DNA from: JAICJJ01 sp039809985
Lineage (GTDB): Bacteria > Chloroflexota > Chloroflexia > Thermomicrobiales > UBA6265
Direction: 5' to 3'
Length of the DNA: 64,000 bases
Assembly: GCA_039809985.1 (NCBI GenBank)
Contig: JBDHWC010000003.1
Span: forward strand, 16,219-80,218
Both the position numbers and the translations under genes were made by a program. This document shows, piece after piece, positions 53,097-61,640 of the stretch (position 1 is the stretch's first letter; every line of letters starts with the position of its first letter). Below the pieces are notes generated by a model. The model was not told the origin of the DNA, searched no databases, and saw nothing but the letters and a program-made list of their open reading frames with translations.

Positions 53097-54236
53097 TCAG
53101 CCCGCCATCGTCGGGGCGTGGTGCGCGATCACCTCGGCCAGCGGCGTGTACTCCATCCCGAAGGCGTCCGCCACGGCCCGGTAGGTGACCTTGCCGTCCA
53201 TCACGTTGACGCCTGCCGCCAGCGCCGGGTCGCGCTCCACCGCGCGCACGATGCCGCGGTCGGCCAGTTCGAGTCCGTACCGCAGCGTCGCGTTGGCCAG
53301 CGCCAGCGTGCTGGTGCGCGGCACCGCGCCGGGCATGTTCGTCACGCAGTAGTGGACGACCCCGTCGACCAGGAACGTCGGGTGGGTGTGCGAGGTCGGG
53401 TGCGAGGTCTCGATGCACCCGCCTTGGTCGATCGCGACATCGACCACCACCGATCCGGGTCGCATGGTCGAGATCATGTCGGCGGTGACCAGGCGCGGCG
53501 CCTTCGCGCCGGCGATCAGCACCCCGCCGATCACCAAGTCGGCGTCGCGGACGGTGTCGGCCATGCTCTGGCGCGTGGAGGCGAGCGTGTGGACGCGCCC
53601 GTGCAGCACTTGGTCAAGGTAGCGCAGCCGGTCGATGTTCATGTCGAAGATGGTCACGTTCGCGCCCATGCCGAGCGCGATCTGGGCCGCGTTGGTGCCG
53701 ACCACGCCGCCGCCGACGATCGCGACGTTCGCGCCCGGCACGCCGGGCACGCCGCCCAGCAGCCGGCCGCCGCCGCCGTTGGTCGCCTCGAGGTAGTGCG
53801 CCCCGACCTGCACCGACATCCGGCCGGCGACCTCGCTCATCGGGGTCAGCAGCGGCAGCGACCGGTTCTCGAGCTGCACCGTCTCGTAGGCGACTGCCTC
53901 GACCCGACGGTCGACCAGGAGGCGCGTCAGCGGCTCGTCGGCCGCGAGGTGGAGGTACGTGAAGAGCAACTGGCCGGGCCGCAGCAGCGGAAACTCGGAC
54001 GGCACCGGCTCCTTGACCTTGACGACCATGTCGGCCCGTGCGTAGACGTCCGCGGCACCGTCCACGAGCTCGGCTCCCGCCGCTTCGTAGTCGGCGTCGG
54101 CGAAGCCGCTGCCGACCCCCGCCCCGCGCTGGACGAGAACCGTGTGGCCGTGGACCACGTATTCCGAGACGCCGCCGGGCGTCGTCGAAACGCGTCGCTC
54201 CGAGTCTTTCACTTCCGCCGGAACGCCGACGATCAT
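53097..54236 (-). CDS. ald: Alanine dehydrogenase
   Basis: Protein of 379 aa. Catalytic Lys75 (VVKVKEP) and His96 (TYLHLAADEPL), NAD-binding GGGVVGTNAA and the metal/allosteric region VAIDQGGCIETS, DGVVHYCVTNMPGAVPRTST. It interconverts alanine and pyruvate plus ammonia. It ends 31 bases before the Xer gene on the same strand. A TAGAAT box (minus 54354-54349) lies about 112 bases upstream. The substrate Arg15 appears as SERRVSTTP. Confidence 0.95.
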   Translation of the reverse strand: MIVGVPAEVKDSERRVSTTPGGVSEYVVHGHTVLVQRGAGVGSGFADADYEAAGAELVDGAADVYARADMVVKVKEPVPSEFPLLRPGQLLFTYLHLAADEPLTRLLVDRRVEAVAYETVQLENRSLPLLTPMSEVAGRMSVQVGAHYLEATNGGGGRLLGGVPGVPGANVAIVGGGVVGTNAAQIALGMGANVTIFDMNIDRLRYLDQVLHGRVHTLASTRQSMADTVRDADLVIGGVLIAGAKAPRLVTADMISTMRPGSVVVDVAIDQGGCIETSHPTSHTHPTFLVDGVVHYCVTNMPGAVPRTSTLALANATLRYGLELADRGIVRAVERDPALAAGVNVMDGKVTYRAVADAFGMEYTPLAEVIAHHAPTMAG

Positions 54237-54513
54237 CTTCGCCGATCCTCACCGCCCTCGCCGCTTGCTGGCGCAGGGCCGTCACCGGGGCCGTCGTTGG
54301 CCGCACGGCACGCCAAAGTGTCGGTCGCCTCTGACCCGACAACCGAGCATTCTAACATTCTGTCGAGTTCCGGGCAGAACCCCCGGCGGTGCCGGATCCC
54401 CCGCCGGATCGTGCCGACAGCCGACCGATCGGGGCGGTGCGTGTACCATTCGCAAGGTCACGAGGCCGGGAGGGCGCACGCCACCCGGTAGCGCCAGCCG
54501 GGAGACGCTGCGA

Positions 54514-55854
54514 GTGTCACAAGGGTTTCTGAACGGACTCTACATCATCCCGATCTTGGCCGTTCTGATTCTCGTCCACGAGTTCGGCCACTTCTTCGCC
54601 GCCCGTGCCGTCGGCGTCAAGGTCGAGGAGTTCGGGATCGGCATTCCGCCCCGCATCAAGGGGTGGACGTGGGACGGCGTCCTCTGGTCGCTCAACTGGA
54701 TCCCCTTCGGCGGCTTCGTCAAGGTCCTCGGCGAGGACGGCAAGAACGACGACCCGCGCGCGATGAATTCCAAGTCGCCGCTGCAGCGCGCGTTCTTCCT
54801 CGTCGCGGGCTCGCTGATGAACTTTCTGCTCGCCGTGTTCCTTTCAATCCTGGTCGTCGGCATCCAAGGCGTGCCTTCCAGCAACGTCTACATCGGCAGC
54901 GTCGCCGCCAACTCGCCGGCCGCCGACGCCGGCTGGCAGACCGGAGACCAGATCCTCGAGGTCGCCGGCATGCCGGTGAAGACCGCCAACGACATGGGGC
55001 GGAACACCCGCGATTTCGCCGGCAAGCCGATGAACGTCGTCCTCGAGCGGAACGGCAAGCAAATCGAGACCACCCTCACGCCGCGCGCCCATCCGCCTGC
55101 CGGCGAGGGGCCGACCGGGGTCGGGGTCAGCGAGGCCTACATCGCCGACGTCAAGGTCGTCGGCATTCAGGCGGATTCCGCGGCGGCGAAGGCCGGGCTG
55201 CAAGACGGCGATGTGATCGTCAAGATCAACGACCGTCCCATCCCCGACCAGTTCGCCTTCGCCCACGCGATGCAGGCCGCGTCCGACTCGACCGCGACGA
55301 TGGTCGTGCGCCGCGGCACCGACGAGCAGACGCTGCAGGTGCCGGTGCCGACCATCGCGGCCGACAGCGACCAGCCGCCCGCGCTCGGCTTCACCGCCAA
55401 GGTCTACCCGCGGTTCGAGCACGTCGCCCCGCTGCAGGTGATCCCGCGCGGGATCGGCGACGCGCTCGACCAGACCGGGCAGATGCTGGCCGGCCTCAAG
55501 GACTTGGCGACCGGGAACGCCTCGCTCGGCGGCGTCGCCGGCCCGATCGGCATGGGCCAGATCACCAGCGAGGTGATCCAGTCGAGCCCGCTCCCCAAGT
55601 GGGTGACGATCTCCCAGATCGCCGCGCTCCTCTCGCTCAACCTCGCGATCCTCAACCTCCTGCCACTGCCGGCCCTCGACGGCGGCCGGCTCCTCTTCGT
55701 CATCATCGAGATGCTGCGCGGTGGTCGCCGCGTCGCGCCCGAGCGCGAGGGCATGGTTCATCTGGCCGGGCTTGTCATCCTGATCGGCGTGATGTTCGTC
55801 ATCGCCTTCCTCGACGTCGGCCGGCTCGTCGGCGGCCACTCCCTGTTGCCGTGA
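54514..55854 (+). CDS. rseP: Site-2 protease RseP (M50 zinc metalloprotease)
   Basis: Protein of 446 aa. HEFGH zinc motif (residues 22-26), the third ligand in LDGGR (about 388), FGGFVKVLGED, and two PDZ-like domains (about 120-200 and 205-290) between membrane helices, as in E. coli RseP. It performs intramembrane cleavage, releasing anti-sigma factors or other membrane proteins. GTG start with CCGGGAG 8 to 11 bases upstream. No rseA-like gene is visible. The 277-base gap before it holds only ald and rseP control regions; a TACCAT box lies at 54444-54449. Confidence 0.94.
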   Translation: MSQGFLNGLYIIPILAVLILVHEFGHFFAARAVGVKVEEFGIGIPPRIKGWTWDGVLWSLNWIPFGGFVKVLGEDGKNDDPRAMNSKSPLQRAFFLVAGSLMNFLLAVFLSILVVGIQGVPSSNVYIGSVAANSPAADAGWQTGDQILEVAGMPVKTANDMGRNTRDFAGKPMNVVLERNGKQIETTLTPRAHPPAGEGPTGVGVSEAYIADVKVVGIQADSAAAKAGLQDGDVIVKINDRPIPDQFAFAHAMQAASDSTATMVVRRGTDEQTLQVPVPTIAADSDQPPALGFTAKVYPRFEHVAPLQVIPRGIGDALDQTGQMLAGLKDLATGNASLGGVAGPIGMGQITSEVIQSSPLPKWVTISQIAALLSLNLAILNLLPLPALDGGRLLFVIIEMLRGGRRVAPEREGMVHLAGLVILIGVMFVIAFLDVGRLVGGHSLLP

Positions 55855-55933
55855 GTGCTTCCCGTGCGCCGGCGCACAGGACCCGTCCCGACCGGGGCGG
55901 CCACGTCGTTCGCGTTCCCCGAGGTGCACACCG

Positions 55934-57115
55934 ATGTCCCTGATCGCCCCCCGTCGGAAGACGCGCGTCCTTCACGTTGGCAACGTCAAGATCGGCGGCG
56001 ACAACCCGATCGTCGTCCAGTCGATGGCCACGGCCGACACGCGCGACCCGAACGCCACGCTGGCCCAGATCAACGAACTGGCGGAAGCCGGCTGCGAGAT
56101 CGTCCGCATCGCCGTCCCCGACCGGAAGGCCGCCGCCGCGCTGCCCGACATCGTCCCCCACTCCCCGGTGCCGCTGATCGCCGACATCCACTTCGAGCAC
56201 ACCCTCGCGCTGAAGGCGATCGAGGCCGGCATCCACGGCCTCCGGCTGAACCCCGGCAACATCCGCAAGCACGACGACGTGGTCGACGTGGTGAAGGCGG
56301 CGAAGGCCCGTCAGGTGCCGATCCGGATCGGGGTCAACTTCGGCTCCGTCGCGCCGATGCCCCGCGAGTTCGTCGACGAGATGGCGGCCCAGGGGGCGTC
56401 GCAGGTCGCGCTGCGAGCCGAATGGCTGGTCCGCAGCGCGCTGGGGCACATCAAGATCCTCGAGGACCTCGACTACCACGAGACGAAGGTCAGCCTGAAG
56501 GCTTTTGAGCTCCCGGTCCTGTTCGAGGCCTACCGGCGCTTCGCCGCGCTCCCCAACGACTACCCGCTCCACCTCGGGGTGACCGAGGCCGGCACGCCCC
56601 GGGCGGGCAGCGTGCGCTCGGCGGCGGGGATCGGGACGCTCCTCGCGCTCGGCATCGGCGACACCATCCGGGTCTCGCTCACCACCGACCCGGTCGAGGA
56701 GGTGTTCGTCGGCTTCGAGATCCTCAAGAGCCTGGAGTTGCGGCAGAAGGGGGCGACCATGATCGCGTGCCCCACGTGCGGCCGCGTCGAGGTCGATCTC
56801 TTCTCGTTGGCCAATCAGGTTGACGCCTTCCTGACCACCGTGAAGGAGCCGATCCGGGTTGCGGTCATGGGCTGCGTCGTCAACGGACCAGGTGAGTCGC
56901 GGGACGCCGACGTCGGCCTCGCCGCCGGCAACGGCAAGGGCGTCATCTTCCGCAAGGGGAAGATCGTCCGCACCGTCCCCGAGCCGGAGATGCTGGAGGC
57001 ACTCAAGCACGAGATCAACCTCGTGCTTGAGGACCGTCGCAACGGCGTCGTCGACGAGGGCGAGCAGTCCGGCTACCAGCCCGCCGGCCCGACGATCAAC
57101 CTCGTCGCGGTGTGA
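55934..57115 (+). CDS. ispG: 4-hydroxy-3-methylbut-2-en-1-yl diphosphate synthase (flavodoxin/ferredoxin)
   Basis: Protein of 393 aa. N-terminal TIM barrel starting RKTRVLHVGNVKIGGDNPIVVQSM, IADIHFEHTLAL, GVTEAGTPRAGSVRSA, and the 4Fe-4S ligands Cys279 and Cys282 (ACPTCGR) and Cys314 (GCVVNGPGES). Short form without the plant insert. Penultimate MEP-pathway step. ATG preceded by GAGGTG eight bases upstream. Downstream phosphoesterase overlaps by GTGA. dxr is not adjacent, though rseP-ispG is a common neighbour pair in bacteria. Confidence 0.97.
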   Translation: MSLIAPRRKTRVLHVGNVKIGGDNPIVVQSMATADTRDPNATLAQINELAEAGCEIVRIAVPDRKAAAALPDIVPHSPVPLIADIHFEHTLALKAIEAGIHGLRLNPGNIRKHDDVVDVVKAAKARQVPIRIGVNFGSVAPMPREFVDEMAAQGASQVALRAEWLVRSALGHIKILEDLDYHETKVSLKAFELPVLFEAYRRFAALPNDYPLHLGVTEAGTPRAGSVRSAAGIGTLLALGIGDTIRVSLTTDPVEEVFVGFEILKSLELRQKGATMIACPTCGRVEVDLFSLANQVDAFLTTVKEPIRVAVMGCVVNGPGESRDADVGLAAGNGKGVIFRKGKIVRTVPEPEMLEALKHEINLVLEDRRNGVVDEGEQSGYQPAGPTINLVAV

Positions 57116-57981
57116 CCGTCGAGCAAACGCCGCGTCGACGATTCGATCCTGGTTCAGTCGCTGTCGCGACCGGCGCGACGCTGGCCCTCGGGGCCGCGGT
57201 CGCCTATCGCGCGCGCTTCGTCGCCCCGTACCGGCCGCGGCTCGAGCGCGTCTCGTTCGCGGTGCCCTCGGGTCACCACGGACTCGCCGGCCTGCGCATT
57301 GGGTTTGTCACCGACACGCACGTCGGGCCGCTCGTCTCCGTCGGCAATCTCGAACGAGGCCTCGATCTGCTCCGGTCCGTGCAACCCGATCTCTACCTGC
57401 TGGGCGGTGACTTCATCTCCGACTCGCCCCGCTACGCGGACCTTGCCTCGCGGTCGATCGGGGCGCTTGCAGCCGAAGCCCCACTCGGCGCGATTGCCGT
57501 GCTCGGCAATCACGACGTGTCAAACGACGCCGGTCGCGCGGAGCGCGCCCTCCGGGATGCCGGCGTCACCGTGCTCCGCAACGCCGCGCACCGGGTCGAG
57601 ACCGACGGCGGTGACCTCTGGATCGCCGGCGTCGACGAGAACATCCTCGCCGTCGGCGATCCCGCAGCCGCGTTCGCCGGCATCCCGCCGGGCGCGGCCG
57701 TGCTGGCACTCTGGCACGAGCCCGACTGGGCGGACGACGTGGCGGCGCTCGGGGCGTTCGCGCAGTTGTCGGGGCACAGCCACGGCGGCCAAGTGCGCCT
57801 GCCCGTCGTCGGAACGCCATTCGCCCCGCCCGGTGGCCGCCGCTACCCGTCGGGGTTGCACGACGCCTCGGGCATGCCGGTCTACACCTCGCGCGGGCTC
57901 GGCTTCTACCGTCCGCCCGTCCGCTTCAACTGCCCGCCCGAGGTGACGCTGGTGACCTTGGCGAGCCCGTCCGCACCGTGA
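57112..57981 (+). CDS. Metallophosphoesterase, YkuE/YaeI type, membrane-associated
   Basis: Protein of 289 aa. A short N-terminal hydrophobic segment (about 17-33) precedes the phosphoesterase domain with motifs FVTDTHVGPL, LLGGDFISD, VLGNHDVSND, LWHEPDWAD and SGHSHGGQVRLP. This YaeI/YkuE subgroup includes UDP-2,3-diacylglucosamine hydrolase-like and other envelope phosphoesterases; substrate unknown. GTG overlaps the ispG stop, so it is an operon member. 88 bases separate it from the next gene. Confidence 0.9.
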   Translation: MTVEQTPRRRFDPGSVAVATGATLALGAAVAYRARFVAPYRPRLERVSFAVPSGHHGLAGLRIGFVTDTHVGPLVSVGNLERGLDLLRSVQPDLYLLGGDFISDSPRYADLASRSIGALAAEAPLGAIAVLGNHDVSNDAGRAERALRDAGVTVLRNAAHRVETDGGDLWIAGVDENILAVGDPAAAFAGIPPGAAVLALWHEPDWADDVAALGAFAQLSGHSHGGQVRLPVVGTPFAPPGGRRYPSGLHDASGMPVYTSRGLGFYRPPVRFNCPPEVTLVTLASPSAP

Positions 57982-58069
57982 CCGATCGCGGGCGCGGGCG
58001 GTTGCAGTCCGCGCGTGGCGATGGGATGCTCCCGCCGGGCTTGGGGAAGGAATGCTGGGAGGCACCAAC

Positions 58070-59158
58070 GTGGTCAGCGAACCGCCGGTCAAGGTCGGCG
58101 TCATCGGCTGCGGTATCGGCTCGTTTCACCTCGAGGGCTACGCCGAGGAACCACGGGCGACGGTCGTCGCCCTCGCCGGACTCGACGACCGTTGCGCCAC
58201 CCTCGCCGCCAAGTTCAACGTGCCGAAGGTCTACCGGGACTACACCGAACTGCTGGCCGACCCTGAGGTGCAGGCGGTCAGTCTGGCGGTCCCGAACTTC
58301 CTGCATCGGGAGGTGACCATCGCCGCGCTCAAGGCCGGCAAGGACGTCCTGGTCGAGAAGCCGTTGGCCCGCACGACGGCGGAAGGCCAAGTGATGGTCG
58401 ACGCCGCGCGCGCCTCCGGCCGCATCCTGATGATCGCCTTCAACCGCCGTGGTCGTCACGACGTGCGGATCATGAAGCACGAGGCCGAGCGCGGCCGGTT
58501 CGGCCGCATCTACCACGCCAAGGCGTTCTGGATGCGCCAGTCCGGCATCCCGGGCCTCGGAAGTTGGTTCACCAACAAGGAACAGTCCGGCGGCGGCCCG
58601 CTGATCGACTTGGGCGTTCATGTCCTCGACATGGCGCTCTGGGTGATGGGGAACCCGAAGCCGGTCAGCGTCAGCGCCGCCACCTACGCCGAACTCGGCC
58701 CGAAGGGCAAGGGCCAGTACCACGGTTCGCGCTTCACGGTGATCGAGGGCGCGCCGTACGAGGTGGAGGACTTCGCCACCGCGCTGATCCGCTTCGCCAA
58801 CGGGGCCACGCTCCAGCTCGACACGTCGTGGGCGGGCTACACCGGGCACACCGACGAGTTCGGCATCTCGGTGATGGGCGACCTCGGCGGCGGGGCGATC
58901 CACGTCAAGGACTACGCGCAAGTCGACACGCTCCGTCTCTTCGGGGAGGTCGACGGCATGCCCTCGGTCACGATGCCGAGACTCGTCCACCAGCACGGGC
59001 ACGGCTGGGTGATCAAACGGTTCATCGACGCGATCCTGACCGGCACCGAGGGATCCCCCAACGCGTCCGAAGGGCTGGAGCGGGTCCGGCTCATCGACGC
59101 CATCTACCGATCCGCCAGTCTCGGCCGCGAAATCCCGGTCGACGACGCCACCGCGTGA
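58070..59158 (+). CDS. Gfo/Idh/MocA family oxidoreductase (ThuB-like)
   Basis: Protein of about 362 aa. N-terminal Rossmann domain with VGVIGCGIGSFHLEGYAEE, the EKPLA motif (VLVEKPLARTTAEG), and a C-terminal alpha/beta domain with GGGPLIDLGVHVLDMALWVMG holding the catalytic His region. It oxidises a sugar or inositol-type alcohol with NAD(P). GTG at 58070 has GGGAGG seven bases upstream, better than the ATG at 58052, which would add six residues. Followed after 11 bases by a ThuA gene; ThuA-ThuB pairs act in disaccharide use through keto-sugar intermediates in rhizobia. Confidence 0.92.
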   Translation: MVSEPPVKVGVIGCGIGSFHLEGYAEEPRATVVALAGLDDRCATLAAKFNVPKVYRDYTELLADPEVQAVSLAVPNFLHREVTIAALKAGKDVLVEKPLARTTAEGQVMVDAARASGRILMIAFNRRGRHDVRIMKHEAERGRFGRIYHAKAFWMRQSGIPGLGSWFTNKEQSGGGPLIDLGVHVLDMALWVMGNPKPVSVSAATYAELGPKGKGQYHGSRFTVIEGAPYEVEDFATALIRFANGATLQLDTSWAGYTGHTDEFGISVMGDLGGGAIHVKDYAQVDTLRLFGEVDGMPSVTMPRLVHQHGHGWVIKRFIDAILTGTEGSPNASEGLERVRLIDAIYRSASLGREIPVDDATA

Positions 59159-59169
59159 GGAGCGAACCG

Positions 59170-59907
59170 ATGGCCAGCCCAATCCGTGTCACCGTCTGGA
59201 ACGAGTACCGCCACGAGCGCGAGGACGAGAAGTACCGCAAGGTCTACCCGCACGGCATCCACGAGGCCATCGCCGAGGGGCTGCGCCCGGAAACGGGCGT
59301 GGAAGTCACCACCGCCACGCTTGACGAACCGGACCAAGGGCTGCCCGATGCCGTGCTCGACGCCACCGACGTGCTGGTCTGGTGGGGGCACAAGGCGCAC
59401 AAGGAAGTCAGCGACGATCTCGTCGACCGCGTGCAGAAGCGCGTGCTCGCGGGCATGGGCATGGTCGTCCTCCACTCCGGGCACCACTCGAAGATCTTCA
59501 AGCGGCTGATGGGGACCACCTGCGACCTCAAGTGGCGCGAGTCGGACGACAAGGAACGACTCTGGGTCGTCGCGCCCGGCCACCCGATCGTCGAGGGAAT
59601 CGGCGACTATCTCGAACTGCCGGCGGAGGAGATGTACGGGGAGCACTTCGAGATTCCCGCGCCCGACACGCTCGTCTTCGTCAGTTGGTTCACCGGCGGC
59701 GAAGTGTTCCGGTCCGGCTGCTGCTGGGAACGGGGTGCCGGCAAGATCTTCTACTTCCGGCCCGGCCACGAGACCTACCCGACCTACTTCAACCCGCAAG
59801 TGCGCCGGGTCATCGCCAACGCGGTCCGTTGGGCTGCCCCGGTCGACCGGCCGGAGCGGGTCTTCGGCAACGTCAAGCCGCACGACGGTCCGGGCGCTGC
59901 CCGGTAG
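59170..59907 (+). CDS. ThuA-like protein
   Basis: Protein of 245 aa, glutamine-amidotransferase-like fold of the ThuA family: VTVWNEYRHER at the start, DVLVWWGHKAHKEV, GMVVLHSGHHSKIFK, HPIVEGIGDYLELP, and GKIFYFRPGHETYPTYFNP near the end. It functions in trehalose or related sugar utilisation in Sinorhizobium; the reaction here is not known. Same operon as the Gfo/Idh gene, which supports sugar catabolism. 31 bases before the flavin oxidase. Confidence 0.92.
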   Translation: MASPIRVTVWNEYRHEREDEKYRKVYPHGIHEAIAEGLRPETGVEVTTATLDEPDQGLPDAVLDATDVLVWWGHKAHKEVSDDLVDRVQKRVLAGMGMVVLHSGHHSKIFKRLMGTTCDLKWRESDDKERLWVVAPGHPIVEGIGDYLELPAEEMYGEHFEIPAPDTLVFVSWFTGGEVFRSGCCWERGAGKIFYFRPGHETYPTYFNPQVRRVIANAVRWAAPVDRPERVFGNVKPHDGPGAAR

Positions 59908-59938
59908 CCGTCGCGAGTCAAACGAGGGGGGCGTGGGC

Positions 59939-61078
59939 ATGGGTGATCGTCGATACGACGTGATCGTGATTGGCGGCGGCACGATGGGCACCGCCGCCGC
60001 ATGGGAACTCGGCAAGCGCGGCATCAGCGCGCTCCTGCTCGAGCAGTTCTCGATCCCGCACGACAAGGGTGCCCACGGCGGCTTCACCCGGATCATCCGG
60101 CACGCCTACTCCGAGTCGCCGGACTACGTGCCGCTGGTGCAGCGCGCGGACAACCTCTGGCAGGAACTCGAGGCAGCCACCGGCGAGCAGATCCTCGTCC
60201 GCTGCGGCGGCCTGGAACTGGCAGCGCCCGGCTTCACCCACGCCAGTTCGGCCCGGGCCACGGCGATCCAGCACCGGCTCCCCCACGAGTGGCTGACCCC
60301 GGCCGAGGTTCGCCAACGGTGGCCGCAGGTGCGCGTGCCGGACGACTGGTCGGCCCTCTACAGCGCCGACGCCGGCTTCGTGCAGACCGAACCCGCCATC
60401 CGCGGCATGGCCGCCGAGGCGCGGCGGCTCGGCGTCGAGGTCCGCGAGCACGAGGCCGTCCTCGGCTGGGACGCCGGGAAGGACGGCTGCGTCGTCCGCA
60501 CGGCTGGCGAGACGTACCGCGCCGATCGGCTCGTCATCACCGCCGGGGCGTGGTCCGGCCCGCTGGTAGCCCAGCTCGGCGGTCGGGTCGAAGTGCTGCG
60601 GAAGGTGCTGTACTGGCTTGAGGTCGAGCGCCCTGAGCGTTACGCGCCCGACCAGTTCCCGGTCTTCATCAGCGACTCGGGCGACGGAGCAATCTACGGC
60701 TTCCCGGTCTTCGGCCGCCCCGGCCTCAAGATCGCCGACCACAGTGGCGGCGACGCCACCACCGCCGACACGGTCGACCGGGCGGTTCAAGCTGGGGAAG
60801 AGGCCTCGGTGGTTCGACTCGCGCAACGCCTGTTCGACGGGGTCACCGGCCGTGTGCTGGAGACCGCCGTCTGTCTCTACGCCATGTCCCCCGACGGACA
60901 CTTCATCGTCGACCGTCTGCCTGGGAACGACAAGGTCGTGGTCGGAGCCGGATTCTCCGGCCACGGCTTCAAGTTCGCCACCGCGGTCGGGGAGCACTTG
61001 GTCGACTTGGTGATCGACCCCGGCGCGACTCCGCTTCCGATCCTCTCGTTTGATCGGTTGGCAGCGGCGACCGCCTAA
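59939..61078 (+). CDS. FAD-dependent amine oxidase, SolA/sarcosine oxidase type
   Basis: Protein of 379 aa. FAD-binding GGGTMGTAAAWELGKRG near residues 12-28, LLLEQF, HGGFTRIIRHAY (active-site His/Arg region), an ITAGAW motif, and VCLYAMSPDGHFIVDRLPG whose cysteine is the covalent flavin site of monomeric sarcosine/N-methyltryptophan oxidases. ATG at 59939 has GAGGGGG seven bases upstream; a GTG six bases earlier is the alternative. Substrate probably an N-methyl amino acid; its place after sugar-catabolism genes is unusual. Confidence 0.92.
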   Translation: MGDRRYDVIVIGGGTMGTAAAWELGKRGISALLLEQFSIPHDKGAHGGFTRIIRHAYSESPDYVPLVQRADNLWQELEAATGEQILVRCGGLELAAPGFTHASSARATAIQHRLPHEWLTPAEVRQRWPQVRVPDDWSALYSADAGFVQTEPAIRGMAAEARRLGVEVREHEAVLGWDAGKDGCVVRTAGETYRADRLVITAGAWSGPLVAQLGGRVEVLRKVLYWLEVERPERYAPDQFPVFISDSGDGAIYGFPVFGRPGLKIADHSGGDATTADTVDRAVQAGEEASVVRLAQRLFDGVTGRVLETAVCLYAMSPDGHFIVDRLPGNDKVVVGAGFSGHGFKFATAVGEHLVDLVIDPGATPLPILSFDRLAAATA

Positions 61079-61100
61079 CCGACGCGGTCAGACGCGCACA

Positions 61101-61134
61101 CCGCCCGGCGGGCGTCCTACCGCTCGCCGGGCGG
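61101..61134. terminator. Strong hairpin between convergent genes
   Basis: CCGCCCGGCG (61101-61110) and CGCCGGGCGG (61125-61134) form a perfect 10-bp stem with a 14-base loop, 22 bases after the amine-oxidase stop and overlapping the last codons of the convergent gene. Probably a bidirectional terminator, though no U-tract follows. Confidence 0.5.
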
Positions 61135-61467
61135 CTCGTCGACCGGCGACGACGCGCCGAGGGCCGTGACCGGGTCCTCTGGGAACGACCCCTCCGGCCA
61201 GTCACCCCGCGCCGCCGCCCACTCGCGGATGATCTCGCGAAGTCGCGCATCGCTCATGATGAAGCCGACCGCCGACGTCTTCCGGGCGCTGCCGCTGTCC
61301 TGGATGTCCGACAGCCCTTCCCGCAGGTCGTGGGCGAACGCCCGCTTCTGGTCCTCGCTGAACCGCGACGTGAATGGGAAGAGCCGCGAGTCCCGCGTGT
61401 GCAGGTAGGTCACGATTCGCTCGGCGAGTCGATGGTCGTAGTTCGGTTCCGGATCGATCTGGGCCAC
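61117..61467 (-). CDS. Hypothetical protein
   Basis: Protein of 116 aa. Starts at GTG 61467, which has GGGGGAGG seven bases upstream. Predicted helical, acidic: an N-terminal part DHRLAERIVTYLHTRDSRLFPF, a charged middle and a proline-rich end. No recognised domain or membrane segment. An alternative longer frame begins further upstream but has no Shine-Dalgarno. Convergent with the amine oxidase, divergent from the M16 protease gene. Confidence 0.65.
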   Translation of the reverse strand: MAQIDPEPNYDHRLAERIVTYLHTRDSRLFPFTSRFSEDQKRAFAHDLREGLSDIQDSGSARKTSAVGFIMSDARLREIIREWAAARGDWPEGSFPEDPVTALGASSPVDEPPGER

Positions 61468-61640
61468 GCGCCGTCCTCCCCCGTCCTTGGCCGGCCAGCC
61501 CCCGCGGCAACGGCCCCGCATCCCCGAGCGTGCTGATTGTACCCGCGCGCGCCGGGTTCCCGGACGGCGGCACTCGCGAGGGCGCTGGGCATGCCGTACC
61601 TTTGCGCCACGACGACCCGCGCGCCTGAACCGGAGGCCCG

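Noticed and set aside
52057..53418. Upstream extension of glyS through the recombinase gene
   Set aside because: Shadow of the Xer gene in another frame; glycyl-tRNA synthetase homology starts at about 52056.
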